A stretch of 31,885 nt of DNA. It comes from Mucidula mucida (lineage: Eukaryota > Basidiomycota > Agaricomycetes > Agaricales > Physalacriaceae). The notes below the pieces were generated by a model. That model was not told the DNA's origin. It made no database searches and was given only the letters and a program-made list of their open reading frames with translations. Shown here one piece after another: positions 20,528-31,729 of the stretch; position 1 is the stretch's first letter, and each line of letters opens with the position of its first letter. Position numbers and translations under genes: made by a program. The stretch lies in contig JADNYV010000397.1 in assembly GCA_015501055.1 (NCBI GenBank), positions 1-31,885 on the forward strand, given 5' to 3'.

Positions 20528-23500
20528 TTACAGATGACTGTCAACCTTGCCATCATCTTCAACAATTTCCAACATGTGCTCGACAATCTCCTGCGGCGTA
20601 GTGACATGCCAGCTTGCAAGAGTGCGCTTCGTGCTATGGCCAACTGCTGTGGTGAAAACAGCGTCGGCAGAAATTGCCAACTCGACAGGTGATGCGGTCT
20701 TGGCCTCAGGATCGATGAGGGTCACCGAGAGAGGCGCTTCGAGAAGAACTTTCTCTTCGATGGGTGAATGACCATTTGACGGGAAGAGATTAAGTGCGCG
20801 GAACATATCCTCATCGGTCTACATAACTTATCAGGTATCATAAAACGATGTACGATGGGATACGAACCTTGTCGTCGCCAGCACAGAAGATGAACTCGGC
20901 ATCGGGGTTGTTATAGAGAATTCGCTTGACGATCTCGCCCTTGTTGACCGCGATGGGGCGAACCTCGAGATTCTTCTTTCCGACGAGCACTGTAATGGAA
21001 CGTCAATTTGAGACCCTAAGACAGAACAGGACGGCATACCTTCAATCGGACGTTTGTGAATCAAGTTGTTCTCAAGCAGATCTTGACATTGACGACATTG
21101 GAACTGACCCCACTCTGGGTCACTCGAACGGTAGTGCCAGGTGATTGAGCTCTTCTTGACCTCAATGTGACTGCCAGTCGTCCGCTGTAGACTTAATCAG
21201 TATCGGCACACATACTGGAAATACGAAATCGTACCTCGGTGTAGTACTTGAAGATCTCATGAACCTCAGCCATCCAGCTCATATCCAATGACTCAGTGAA
21301 GTTCGTCCACTCCTTTGCTCCAATTTCCCGCACGAACCCACCATGCTCAGCCGAAAATCCAAGCTTGGTCAAATGACCGAGATGTTGTTCCAAAAACGCG
21401 CCATCACGACCTGAGATAATGTACACCAGGTTCCTTGGGTCATCGCACAACTTTGTCAATGCCTCGAGAGTTTGCTCCGACGGCGTAGCCATGCTGGGAG
21501 TCTTGACAATTGGCGCAAGCGTACCCTGGACTCGCATTAAAACGAAATATCACAATGATCGACATGGACCCACATCGTAATCAAACAAGAATAGTCGCTT
21601 CTTCGCACTGCGGTATTTCGACTGGAGAACGTCTTTGGGAATGTACGGTGTCATCCTTGCTGTGTTCTGACTGTTCATTTGTCCGAGAAGCATCTTGATG
21701 AGAACGGCGGCCCAGGTGTGTGACGTGTGCGTCGTGACAACTTTATGAAGCTTAATGTGTCGCTTGAGTTTCTCCGCTTCTCCCATTAACAAGCCTTGGT
21801 TTATAGCTGCGGCGACATCCTGCGTGAAGAGAATCAGCGGGCGTGTAAATCCGGATCGGATACGATCACATACGCCAAGACTCCACGGGTTGACTTGCAG
21901 CGCCTCCGACATATGTTTGCTGATTCCCATGAACTCGCTTAGTACACTTGGGCTGCGGTTCGTCTTTTCTTGGGCGATGACGAACTCCATGGATGTGGTG
22001 TTCATTCCATCCCGAAGAGGCGTTATTACGGCGAGATCTGCGACGGAGAGCAAAGCGTAAAACTCGTCCTTCTTTAAGGACTGGTGACTGCAATAGCAAT
22101 CAGTGAGAACGTTGTTGCTAATATTAACTCGACCCACTAATGGTGAACGGGGATAAAGTCCAAGCTTCCGTACTCGCCGTTAATGTGAGCGACTAGCTCG
22201 CTGACTTGTCGTTCCAGCTTTGGAGAGTCGGTCAGAGCAGGAGACGTCACTTGGATCATCACAACATTGCCGATCCACTCCGGGTAGTCTTCAAGAAGCT
22301 TCTCAAACGCGCGAAGCTGGTGAAGTGTTACTGTCAGTATCCGGGGAAAGTAATCGATGGTCACCTTCTGCAACACGCCTTTTACGACATCGAGCTTGTC
22401 GCGTCCGACAATGATCTTCTTGCCTTCATAGAGCGTTTTAAGCGCTTCTAATTTCGGCTGGATCCCTGGTCGCGTGCTGGACGAGAGGTAAATATAGAGA
22501 ATCAAGCTTGGGACGCGTTGATCTGCTTACATGTCACGAGCGACGCGTTCCGCATCGATTCCTACCGGACAGTGCATGACCGATGTAACATGGCCTTCAA
22601 TATCAATTCCGCGGTGGGTGGTCTCGTATCCACATACGCGAATGCATGTGGAGATAAAGTGCCGGGAGTAGGAGTATGTTTGGAAACAGACGAGATTAGC
22701 GCCTAGCATGCCGTCGAGTATTTCCTTTCGCCCTGCGTGATATTAATGGATTGGCGGATATGATGAGAATGAATATACAAACTTGGTAGACATCTGAATA
22801 CTTCGCTGCTAGGGAACGGAGTGTGCACGAATAAGCCTAGCACAGCCTCCGGTACCAGTTCTCGGATAAGTTTGGGGAGGAGCAATAGATGGTAGTCATG
22901 GACCCATATGAGGTCACCAGGCTGGTAGATTTCCGCAATGCGTCGTGCAAAGGTGGCGTTGGCGGATTCGTAAAAGGGATAGTGGGAGTCGGCAGATGCG
23001 TACTCTGTCGCGACGTCCTGCCAAAGAAGATAATGGAACAGCGGCCAAAGGACTAGTGGGCTGTCAGAGGAGGGGCGCTTGGGAATGACGTGTCTGCTTA
23101 CTTTGCTTGCAATATCCGTCATAGTGTCCGTGTGCAACTTTGTCATCCAACCAAACGGGCACGTATGAGGTCTTTTTGTCGTCATCGGGGTCTGACTCCT
23201 TTGGCTGATAAGTGCTCAGTGCCTCGTCCAGGGCGGCCTTGTCGTCGTCTGATACCGTGTGCGACGGGATGTTTTCGTTGGGAACGGGCGATGCAATGTC
23301 GCCTGTCCAGCCAACGATGAGCTGCTCGTGAGTGGTAGAAAGGGAGCGTATGCCAGAGATCATGGCTGCATGGCCAGACCGGGGACTGAGAGTCCAGACA
23401 GACGAGCTCTTGGTGGTGGCGGCGTCGAGCTCAGCGTCGTGATGGGGCTCGTCACTGGTTGGACTGGCTGGGACCTCTGACGCTTTGACTGGCGGCGTTG

Positions 23501-23711
23501 CGGGCGGGCTGAGTACGCCTGCGCGGCTGTTCAGCGCGGCGACGACGGGCAGATAGTGGCAGACATGGATAATGCGGCCTGAAAGAGGGATTCCATTGGA
23601 TCGATGTTGCTCCTCGAGCGCGCTGACCTGCTTGCGGACCTCCTCAAGGGAGATGTCGTCGCCGGCTCTGGTGTAGGGCTCCGTAAAGCTGTCCATGGTC
23701 GAGAACACCAT
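20528..23711 (-). CDS. TPS2: Trehalose-6-phosphate phosphatase (TPS2 type)
   Basis: Ten exons give 911 residues: 23711-23102, 23052-22783, 22732-22531, 22476-22365, 22316-22138, 22087-21574, 21525-21235, 21184-21040, 20989-20868 and 20818-20528. Introns are 48-54 nt and every phase matches. The enzyme removes phosphate from trehalose-6-phosphate, the last step of trehalose synthesis, in the cytosolic synthase/phosphatase complex. Residues about 45-620 form a synthase-like GT20 domain (DLIWVHDYHLLLLPKLIREL, HTPFPSSEVFRCLP, PLRDGMNTTSMEF). Residues 620-900 form the HAD phosphatase, with nucleophile motif DYDGT (D627, D629) and GDDKTDED (812-819). The synthase domain looks catalytically weak: HVCHYLP replaces the usual SNRLP glucose-phosphate loop, and K388 sits where active synthases have Arg. 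The ATG at 23711 has an ACCACCATGG context. The length matches fungal Tps2 proteins. Confidence 0.95.
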
Positions 23712-24340
23712 GGTGGTGGTGAGAAGAAAGCCGGGATTAGTAGAAACAAGGACAAGCTTAGGTTTAAGTAGGAGGTGCAAGTAAACGTGAAACCCTTTAA
23801 AGTGGATGCCTTCAATCTTTGATAGATCGTCGCAATTAGGAAATTACTACCCCTGTCCAATATATCCGTTCTTCTCAGGCTCGTCTACGGTCCCGTGCTT
23901 GCAGTGATTGGTTCTCAACCTCGTCAACGTTTGCACGTCGTTACTGCCACAAGATCCGACGTCTCTCCGCCCATTCCACCGGCCCACCAATCCTCTTCAT
24001 TAGCCGCATCTTTAACACATCCCTCTACATATAGTTCACTTGCGGCTCCGTGCGACCCTCACCCAGGACAGAATTATTCTAGATCGCCAATCAAAAACCC
24101 CAAATTGCAAGGCTCGCCCGCCACGACTCTCGTCTCAACGACTGCCACCAAATCTTCTTTCAGCAGAACCTCGCATCGATCAAGACGTTTTACAGAAAAA
24201 GAAATGGGAGGTACATCTCAGGACCCCTCGGACCGCTTTCCACGTTCTAGATGCTTAGAACACTGTGAGATTAAATAGCCCTCGGTCGTCGAATCAAGTT
24301 GCTTGTTCAATAATGACCTACATCTCCCACAAATCGTACT
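23712..24340. other. Upstream region of the trehalose phosphatase gene
   Basis: This is 630 bp upstream of the minus-strand start. One AGGGG stress-element-like pentamer (CCCCT at 23850-23854) is present, but a single 5-mer is expected by chance. No gene is supported. Confidence 0.4.
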
Positions 24341-24640
24341 TTAGAGAGTATAAGACAGCCACAAGCCGCAGAAACAGACCAACAGCGCTCTTCGAAGAAC
24401 CCAGTAGCGCTCCAAATGTGACGCATGTGTATCAATCAGTTCGCGAACTTCCGGATGTATTGGGCCTAGAAAGAGCAACGTCGCTGAATAGAGAAGCACA
24501 ACTAACGAAATCTCGGCAAGACCCATCGCGAACAATTCCAACAGTTCCGAGGACACAGATGTGTGGGAGACGGCGTGCGGAGCACCGCATAGTACATGTG
24601 CATTCCGGCCATACAGTCCTCCAGGATGTTCTTAAATAGT
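24341..24640 (-). pseudogene. Exon-like minus-strand fragment, hydrophobic
   Basis: Two overlapping frames look protein-like. One holds ILEDCMAGMHMYYAVLRTP (about 24630-24570). The other, after a frame change, holds a hydrophobic segment LAEISLVVLLYSATLLFLG followed by a charged stretch and a second hydrophobic segment (24556-24341). Together they resemble a broken membrane-protein exon. No family is recognised and no start is identified, so this could be coincidence. Confidence 0.25.
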
Positions 24641-24958
24641 GTCTGTTAAACATGAGAGCCTAGGAGAAGAACACACGCAGTTCTGTTTGGCCAGCTGAGC
24701 AGCTGCCAGCCAAAAAGCCATGAAGATATTCCGCAATATAGGAATATTAATGACAGGCAGGGAAGCAACTTGATCCGCTCGCTGGTATCGATATTAAATG
24801 CAGACAATCATCTTGGGCATCAGTTTCTTTAGAAAATGCACATCTGAGCACCGATATCAGTTCGAGGAAGACAACAGAAGGCTAAGATCAATTTGTGGCG
24901 CTCTTATAGCATAGCGATTTGATTGGAGCGCGGCGAGCAAGATATAATCGAGGTATCT

Positions 24959-25686
24959 TCAAAATGTAAATATTGGATCAATCCTAGACTGCGCGATATT
25001 GAACGAGGATAACTAAACGACAACGGCACATAAAAGAGAAATATGCACTCACAGGATCATCGAGCATGCGTTCGACCATTGGGACAGTCAATCGTAGTGC
25101 CTCTAGCCGGACTGTCGTTTCCTGCGAGCAGAACAAGTATAGGACTCGGTGTCCATCAATCTTTACTGTCGGCAGTATGAACCGGGTCAAGGACTGTGTT
25201 GGCTCATCCAGTCCATCCCAGTCCAAGAATCGGGGCCGCCACCCATGTAAGGAAGATCTCGAAATCGCAGAAGTTCTACGGCGTCATCCTACAGCCACAG
25301 AATCGCCACTAGATCGCATCACTCGAGCGAGGATGCCTGTGGGCCTTTCTTTCCGAGGAGGAACTGTGAGGGGTCGGCTTCGGAGAACGTTGGGCAATGG
25401 ACAAGAGTGCGCCGGAGCGGGTCTACGTGGTTCTAGTTGTAGAAAATCCGCCAACGTGTCAAGACTACCACGCCGTCAAGCAACCCATGATGGAAGAGAG
25501 GGAAAAAGTGTGACCCACTCGTTCGCCGATTTGGCCGAGGAATTGAAGGCACTCTAAGATTGTCGTCGATAGATCTGCGCAAGGAGATTCCACTGGCCAC
25601 CTGACGAACTCGAGGGGAGACTGCAAATGCTGAGCGCTGATCTTTGAGAAAATACAGGTCGCATCCGGAACGACGCCATCAAGGAT
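24959..25686 (-). pseudogene. Decayed minus-strand coding fragments
   Basis: Three open stretches follow one another on the minus strand. 25686-25468 has 73 codons after a CCAG acceptor, starting ILDGVVPDATCIFSKIS. A stretch at about 25425-25330 contains LVHCPTFSEADPSQFLLGKK. A third, up to 25053, contains FLDWDGLDEPTQSL and LTVPMVERMLDDP. The third ends at a GTGAGT donor and continues after a 64-nt intron (25052-24989) into a short exon, SRIDPIFTF, with a stop at 24959. Frame changes and stops separate the first two from the third. Codon use and splice signals suggest a once-active gene of unknown family; no ATG start is seen. Confidence 0.4.
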
Positions 25687-26010
25687 CTGGTTCAGATCAT
25701 ATCAGAAGCGCTACTGTCAAGCTAACGACTTGCACAACGTCGTGGCCAAGTAGAGTCTTTTACCTGAGTGAAAGTGGATAGCTTTCTTGGAGCTGTACCA
25801 GAGATGCAATGTCAAAATCGCAGTAGGCGAGCGCCGTTGGCGTCGCTCGGAGACGTCCTCCTCGATGCGATGAATACAGCTCTTGGTTATGTGTGTCGTG
25901 GTCAGGTCGGCGGGGCGGATCCTAAGCCATGGTGCTTACGGAGATATACATGGTAGACAGCAATGGTACAACGAGACCGTAGGGTAACAACGAGTCTATA
26001 CACGGAATCA

Positions 26011-26268
26011 TCTCCATGGACGAACGATTTTGAGCAATAAACACGCATGGCAAACTCCAAACGCACGACCATCACTGTATGATGAAGCTTTTGTAGGTTT
26101 CTCGCGTTGTAGGGTAATCTCTGAATTGTCGTCCTTCCCATGCACTAAGAGTCGGTCTAGAGTAGCATCGATAGAGCGGGACGCTGCCGTGGAGAATGCG
26201 ATATTTTCAACCAAAGAAGGAGCCAAGTCAAGAAAATCAGGCGCTTCGGGGCCAGTTGCACAAAGCCC
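26011..26268 (-). pseudogene. Exon-like minus-strand open stretch
   Basis: An 86-codon open stretch begins right after an ACATAG acceptor-like site. It contains PDFLDLAPSLVENIAFSTAA and then SIDATLDRLLVHGKDDNSE. It has no ATG and its product is not recognised. It may belong to the same broken gene as the fragments at 24959-25686. Evidence is limited to frame length and composition. Confidence 0.25.
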
Positions 26269-26532
26269 CTATGTTGGACCAACTCCCTCTACTGAACTTC
26301 CATGCCACCCAAGGTGCTCTGCGTATTACAGATTGACTGATTTCATGTCTTTAGCGTAGTAAGTCTGAGACGTCGGCGTGTACTGCGATGAACGAACAGG
26401 AGAAAGAAGCTAGGTAAGTATTCTTGTGTCTGTCAACCGACCGTATCCGATGATAAGCCCAGCCCACAAGTATTGCCCTTCCAAAGCCCCATCTGCACCG
26501 CTTACTGATACGCTGTAGCCAGTTGTTAAGAA

Positions 26533-28344
26533 AGCAAGGACTGATCAACCCAACTCAAGGCTAGATGTTAATCAGTCAGTCCTTACGGAATTGCTAGGCT
26601 GGCGCGCGCCAAGCACTCGAGATATCGATATCTCGCAGTGGACCTTGTTCCGGAATCATTTTTGGGCGAATTCTTCAGTCGACGTCTCCGCGGGCGAGAC
26701 CTTGGACCTGTCCCAGTGGAAATCCGCCCTCAAGCTCCTGCAATTATCACGGTACAGGTTATTTGTTCGACAAGAGTATGCTGATTTCTACAATCCACTG
26801 GTTGACGCGTCCAAACTCAGCCTATCTTTTCGGGTTATCATGGGTAGCCCTGGCATCGGTGAGAGATTTATTACACGTATGAGACAGCGACTCTGCTAAG
26901 AACATCAGGCAAACGTGTCTTTTTGCTTTACATCCTCATCCGGCGCCTCATTGCAGCTCAAGCCACTGTTCTTGTACTAGGCAACGTCCCAATGCTGTTC
27001 CGATTTGACGGAACATATCGACTCATCAAGCCAACGGAAGAGTACGACCCATTTTACGTTATTGACTCTGAATCTCCCTCTCTGCGCACCTGGATTCTTG
27101 TCGTCACTTCCAGGACTTCAACTTTACCCGCACCAAGGCTCACAGACACCACTTATGGATTTCCGATTCTCACTTCCTCCCCCGACGAACAATGTTATCG
27201 CTCTTTGGTAACACATGACCCCAATACGTATGTTTGGGTCATGCAAGTGTGGAATGAACAGGAGTTGATGGCGTTGTGCGTTACCAATGTCATCCTTGTT
27301 TTAGTACTCACGAATAGGCAGCGTTCCCTCCGTTCTTGACTTAGGTGACGGAGCTAGAGCTAAAACAATGTCGCTCATAGAGCAGTACGGTCCTTGTATT
27401 CGTGACATTTTCAAGGTGAATCGTTCGCCAAATGCGGTCTTGCAGCCCATGGAGCAGGCTCTAGGTACAATTGCAATGCGAAGACACTTCTGGCATCATC
27501 ACAAATGCCGCCCAAGCGCCCTCGACGCATGTCTTTCATCAGCTCTTTGTTATCCGTCGCGCGCGCTCTGTTGGCGATTTAGCGCTTTGCGATAATCATC
27601 TCTATGCAGTGGACGTCAAAAGCCGGACGTCTTCGTATCGCTGATGCAGACTCATCTTCGCCTCTCCTTGCACTCGGCAAAGGTCATGTTCACGTTGGCC
27701 CGCAGCTCCGGTATCGAGTCCAACAGTCTGGCCGTGTGGGCATTCGAAAAGATAGCGAGCCATTACCTTGCCTCCGGTTCTGGTAGAAATGGCCGCCGGG
27801 ACCAGCCTAATCTTCTGCGCTGAAATGAAGCCTTGAACGACTCCCACTTTTCCCACAGCGCCTGGGACGCAGCAGATGATGAGCTCGTGGTTTCCAGCTG
27901 GGCTGTTCGTGTCGAGACCTCGAACAGCCACCACAAAAGTCGATCTCTCTGAAGCATGAACTTCCTCTTTCCCCACGAGATATCATTCATTACCACGAAC
28001 TTCCTCGCCAGTTCTCGAACGATAAATACTATATTCCCGTCCAGAAGAATAACCCCCTCTTTGATGCCTCTTCATAAGCGCGGGGGATACAGGGAAGTCC
28101 ATTCTATGGGTCGTTCAGACGACAATGGCTGCGCAACACGGAGGTTCGGAAGATGGTTACTCGATCATTGAAACCATTTGCGAACGTCTTGGTGGTGATG
28201 TGCGGTGAAGTACGTTCTTGTTGGTCCGTGGCAAAAGCAACGCGCGTATCGAGGGGAGATGCCTAACGGATGGGAGGCCATGGGGTGAAGTGTACATCCA
28301 GTACGTGGATATGGACGCTTCTGGTCTGTGGCAATTTGATTGAG
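26533..28344 (+). pseudogene. Broken Crinkler-like P-loop NTPase gene
   Basis: The series of peptides matches the order of basidiomycete Crinkler-like (CRN/RHS-type) proteins as I remember them. It starts with VLTELLGWRAPSTRDIDISQ, FRNHFWAN and KLLQLSRYRLFVRQEYADFY. A Walker-A-like GSPGIGKR follows, completed only by splicing a 50-nt intron (26859-26908); the Ser/Thr expected after GK is Arg. Next come VLGNVPMLFRFDGTYRL and WVMQVWNEQELMALC. After about 27285 the frame changes repeatedly: HVFHQLFVIRRARSVGDLAL, then LARSSGIESNSLAVWAFEK, MAAGTSLIFCAEMKP, DKYYIPVQKNNPLFDA, QHGGSEDGYSIIETICERL and finally VYIQYVDMDASGLWQFD with a stop at 28342-28344. Several stops and frameshifts lie between these, so no full protein is made. 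No start codon could be fixed upstream. The family is widely proposed to include host-targeted or conflict proteins; function is unproven. Confidence 0.7.
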
Positions 28345-29036
28345 TATGTATTTGTATGTTTCAAAATATATAGTATGTTTCGTTCTCACCATGAGTGCTT
28401 AATGTGGCGTGTAGTTGATTTCAACAGTTCAATCATCTGGTGGGTTTATTTTTTGAGGTACAAGGTACACTTCGCGTTCTGCGCGGGGACGCTATGTATG
28501 CAAGGCTTCCGCCGAAAATATAGAAGAATGAATGTCCTCATATGAACCTCACATAGCTTGTGTTTCCTTCCACAGAGTACCTGTTTTATTCCAATTCTTG
28601 GCCTTTACACACACCAACGGTCGAGAACTGTCCATTCATACACTACACGGTTGTCTGAAAGCGCGCAGGACGACGACGTCTTTGGCCTCATTTGTAGCTG
28701 TTCACGTCGGCGCCGAAAGAACTAAAGATTAGTGCCCACTAATTGACCGTACCAGGTGTCAACAACAGCCGTCTTGACGAGAGCAACGAGAAGTGCACTG
28801 GCGCCAATCTTTAATGCCTGCGGTTCAGCTCACCATTGACGGTGGTGCTCAATATCTGGCTGCTTATCTGTGTGCTCAAAGGTTTGTCTGGCTGTATCCT
28901 CTTGTAGCTAGCAGTGAACAACCGAGCTCGCGCATCGCACACGTGAGAAGGAACAATTTCTGGTAGTATTGCATTTCAAGTGACCAATGAAGCGCTGAAA
29001 TTGTAGTGTTCACTCCCTGGGAGATCTCCGAGAGGG
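28345..29036. other. Intergenic stretch
   Basis: This is 690 bp between the Crinkler-like relic and the decayed tandem copy. I see no coding, RNA or repeat feature. Confidence 0.4.
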
Positions 29037-29618
29037 TTAAGTACACCGACGCCTCCACTTCCAATTGCGATCATCAATGAACCACTCGGGAGGCCGCTGC
29101 AGACCAAATTTCGCCTGGATGCTATTTCGTGTCTGTTCATCAGGACGCCGACGCCGTACAGCTACCGTCAGTGCTGTCGCCTCCTCACCATCTCGAGAGC
29201 CACAAAAGCGATGTCAACCATCGGACACCTTGGATCCACGTAAACTCGTCGCAAATGGCCTCGGCAATTGTAGATGCTCCTGCGACTCGGCCATCCTTAG
29301 TGCGAATGCAGCGCTCGGGGTAATGCGCGTCGACTATTTTGAGAGGGTCTTCCTCGGTGATGACCCATCCCAACCAAAGCGTTGGGGGTACCCATTGCGG
29401 AAAAATAGTTGGTCAAAAGGTATCGCGGAAGTTCGTTCAAGGAAGCGGCTGTTGCCCGCAGACATGTTTGTAGTCCTGAAGACGCCGCTTCGTATCGAGT
29501 CATTCAAAGAGTGGATGACAACACTTACTCCCTTGCGATATTTGTAGCCCTTCTGCGGGATGAACAGGACAGGCTCATCTTGATCACCAATGGTAACATT
29601 GAAAGGCGTATTAGACAT
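29037..29618 (-). pseudogene. Unknown-family tandem copy B, decayed
   Basis: This is the paralogue of the gene at 30027-30814, on the same strand. From ATG 29618 it reads MSNTPFNVTIGDQDEPVLF, then a GTAAGT...TTCAG intron, then YKHVCGQQPLP followed by a stop. A second stop follows about eight codons on, and then a long matching stretch (VPPTLWLGW ... STIAEAICDEF). Another frame change leads to SIQAKFGLQRPPEWFIDD and NWKWRRR, with a stop at 29037. Copy A has YKYACKQQPLP, PPKLWLAW, PDAICREF, KIQAKLGYEEPPKWYLDP and LWKWRKR at the same places. At least two stops and one or two frameshifts mean it is not functional. Confidence 0.65.
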
Positions 29619-30026
29619 GGTTGAATTTGCGCCCGGGCCGTTACTCTCGTCACGAGATCGCATGTCTCCTCCGATAATCATAATGCTAAGACATCTATGG
29701 ACTCTCGATATTAGCGCGCAGATAAAAGGCCGCGTCACTTATGACGAACGTGAATATGCCTGACTGGGAGCCATAGTTAGAGGCCTAGATTCATGACAAT
29801 CAGCTTGAGGTACGTCAAGTCACATCGAGTGGCTCTAAATACAGAAGACGAGGACTTGCAATAGAAATGAGGAGAGAGCGTCTATTGCGAGCAATCCCAC
29901 AATGGTACCAGAAAAGGCGCAGCAATTTAGCTTATACGCAAACACTGAATGAGGCGACGACAGGATTATACATTGTAATACGATCGGAAAGCAAAGTACA
30001 TCAGAGAGATATCAATGAATCAGGGA

Positions 30027-30814
30027 CTAGAGGTCGTTGTTAGTGCATCTATCAAGAGGATAGAAGAGAAACGCACGGCGTTTCCTCCATTTCCAAAGGT
30101 ATGGATCAAGGTACCACTTGGGAGGTTCTTCATAACCCAACTTGGCCTGAATTTTCGCGACCAACGCCGCGCTCAACCTGCCGAAGTGTGTACAACCCAC
30201 AGCGCGGGCTGCAGCCTGCTCCCCGTTTTTGAGAACAATGGAGACCATCTGGACACAGTCATGAAGCTCGGTCTGCGGAACAAATTCTCTGCAGATGGCA
30301 TCGGGGAGAGCACCAACGGTTGTCTTTATACTTGCCGGTGTTCGGTACGCATGACCCGACGGGTAGACCTCCTCGATGCATTTCAGAAGGCTATCTATAT
30401 CGCTAGGCCACGCCAGCCAAAGCTTGGGTGGTGTCCAGTCGGTGAAAGTGTGGAGGTATTCTGGAAGTTGCTCCATGGGAAGTGGCTGCTGTTTGCAAGC
30501 ATATTTGTAGTCCTGCGATGTCGTGAGTAATGAGATGTTGTCTGGAACAATTGAACGTACACCTGGCCTATAGTATCTTCCTTTGCGAGGTTGGAAGAGG
30601 AGACGCTGAGGCTCAGGACATGGCTTGGGGTGAGTGCTACGAAATGACTAACGCGAAACCAACCTTGAAACTGAACGGACATCATCGCCAGGGTTCCCAG
30701 TATCAAATTCACTGGTTTTTTGGACTCACCCTGGATGAAGCTTTCGAGAAGTTGATATTGTATGTTTCGGTAAGAGTCCTTCGTTGCAAGAATACATGGA
30801 CATGATATCTTCAT
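30027..30814 (-). CDS. Unknown-family tandem copy A
   Basis: The model has two exons: 30814-30563 and 30512-30027. The 50-nt intron is GTGTAC...CGCAG, phase 0, giving 245 residues. Exon 2 encodes the part shared with decayed copy B: YKYACKQQPLPMEQLPEYL, PPKLWLAWPSDIDSLLKCIE, a central helix with Ala-rich QAAARAV, then EEPPKWYLDPYLWKWRKRR and a short tail. The N-terminal exon (MKISCPCILATKDSYRN ...) does not match copy B and may be a retained or re-used sequence, so the true start could differ. There is no signal peptide, membrane helix or known motif. Selection to keep the frame is suggested by the contrast with copy B, but I cannot name the family. Confidence 0.5.
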
Positions 30815-31293
30815 CTCTCTGGTTCTACGTGACTTTGGGTATTAACCATGTTATAGTAACATATTGTACAATACTCTAGCATGTATTATAGTGTCTTTAG
30901 CAAGCTCTAGTGGAGTGTTCTCGGTGATATACACATTCGTGAAGTCGGGCTCAGATACTCTATTCTACCGCAAGTCAAGCTCCTCACATTCGCGCAGAAG
31001 AGATATGAGGAACTCGGTTTCATTCATGAGATATGTAGAACATGTATATACAGATCTACATGAAAGAAAGGGTATCGTAGGGTGAATATAGAGCCCCAGC
31101 CACCGGTGTCCATTCCCTCCGCCACAATTGTCCCCAGCCAAAACTTATCCCCACAAGGTCCGGCTAGAGCGCGAAAGAGCGGTGACTCACGGCAGAAGCA
31201 GACCGCCGTGGATACGCCCTACAAACAAGTTAGCTCCGAAGAAATGATCAAAATAAAACAAGGCAGTACTGTAGTGTTTCGACCGCAAATTCA
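30815..31293. other. Intergenic stretch
   Basis: This is 480 bp upstream of copy A, mildly AT-rich in its first half. It holds no supported gene. It should contain any promoter for copy A. Confidence 0.4.
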
Positions 31294-31482
31294 CATAACG
31301 GGTCACGGGGGTCTTTGAAGTGAAGCTATATATACATCATAACGGGTCACGAACCACTTTGGTCAGGCACGAGCCTCCAAATAAGGAAATTTCAGGTCCC
31401 GCTATAAGCGGAACTGTCCAAAAAAGGCAATTTAAGGGTCTGTGAAGCTGTTCGCTGTAACTCCAGACCATAATGGGTCACA
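31294..31482. repeat. Three spaced copies of a CATAACGGGTCACG-type motif
   Basis: The 14-mer CATAACGGGTCACG occurs exactly at 31294-31307 and 31338-31351, and as CATAATGGGTCACA at 31469-31482. The outer copies are followed within a few bases by related GTCTTTGAAG and GCTGTGAAG words. Between them is a small hairpin, CCGCT-ATA-AGCGG, at 31399-31411. The arrangement resembles the subterminal repeats of a DNA transposon end or a cluster of protein-binding sites. No terminal inverted repeat or target-site duplication could be shown within the window. Confidence 0.5.
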
Positions 31483-31498
31483 GGCTGTGAAGTTACGG

Positions 31499-31729
31499 TC
31501 AAAACGCTACAGTAACCCTAAATGAACCAATTCCAACGCTGTCATTGTCAAACCAGAGAAACACGACGACCTCAGCAAATGTCTCCATATAGGTGATGTT
31601 GAAGAGGCCAACGTCGTCCCAGTTCAAAGGCAAACTTGTAGTGTGGCGTCGACTTCTGAGAGTTGATATGATATCGACAGTGAGTGGCCCGCGATGCGAG
31701 CGCGATGGCTGAAATACCGCTGCTTGCTG
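31499..31729 (-). other. Open reading stretch of unknown origin
   Basis: On the minus strand 76 codons are open from just after an AAATAG acceptor-like site to a TGA at 31501-31499. The middle reads like a real protein (PLNWDDVGLFNITYMETFAE and then VVVFLWFDND). It lacks a start codon, and the last codons overlap the flank of the repeated-motif region. It may be an exon fragment of a gene or transposon beyond the right edge. Confidence 0.3.

Noticed and set aside
23850..23854. AGGGG stress-response element upstream of the trehalose phosphatase gene
   Set aside because: One pentamer in several hundred bases is expected by chance, and stress-element control in this organism is not known.
25066..25557. 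163-codon plus-strand Arg-rich frame
   Set aside because: The opposite strand has the better splice signals and protein-like composition over the same bases.
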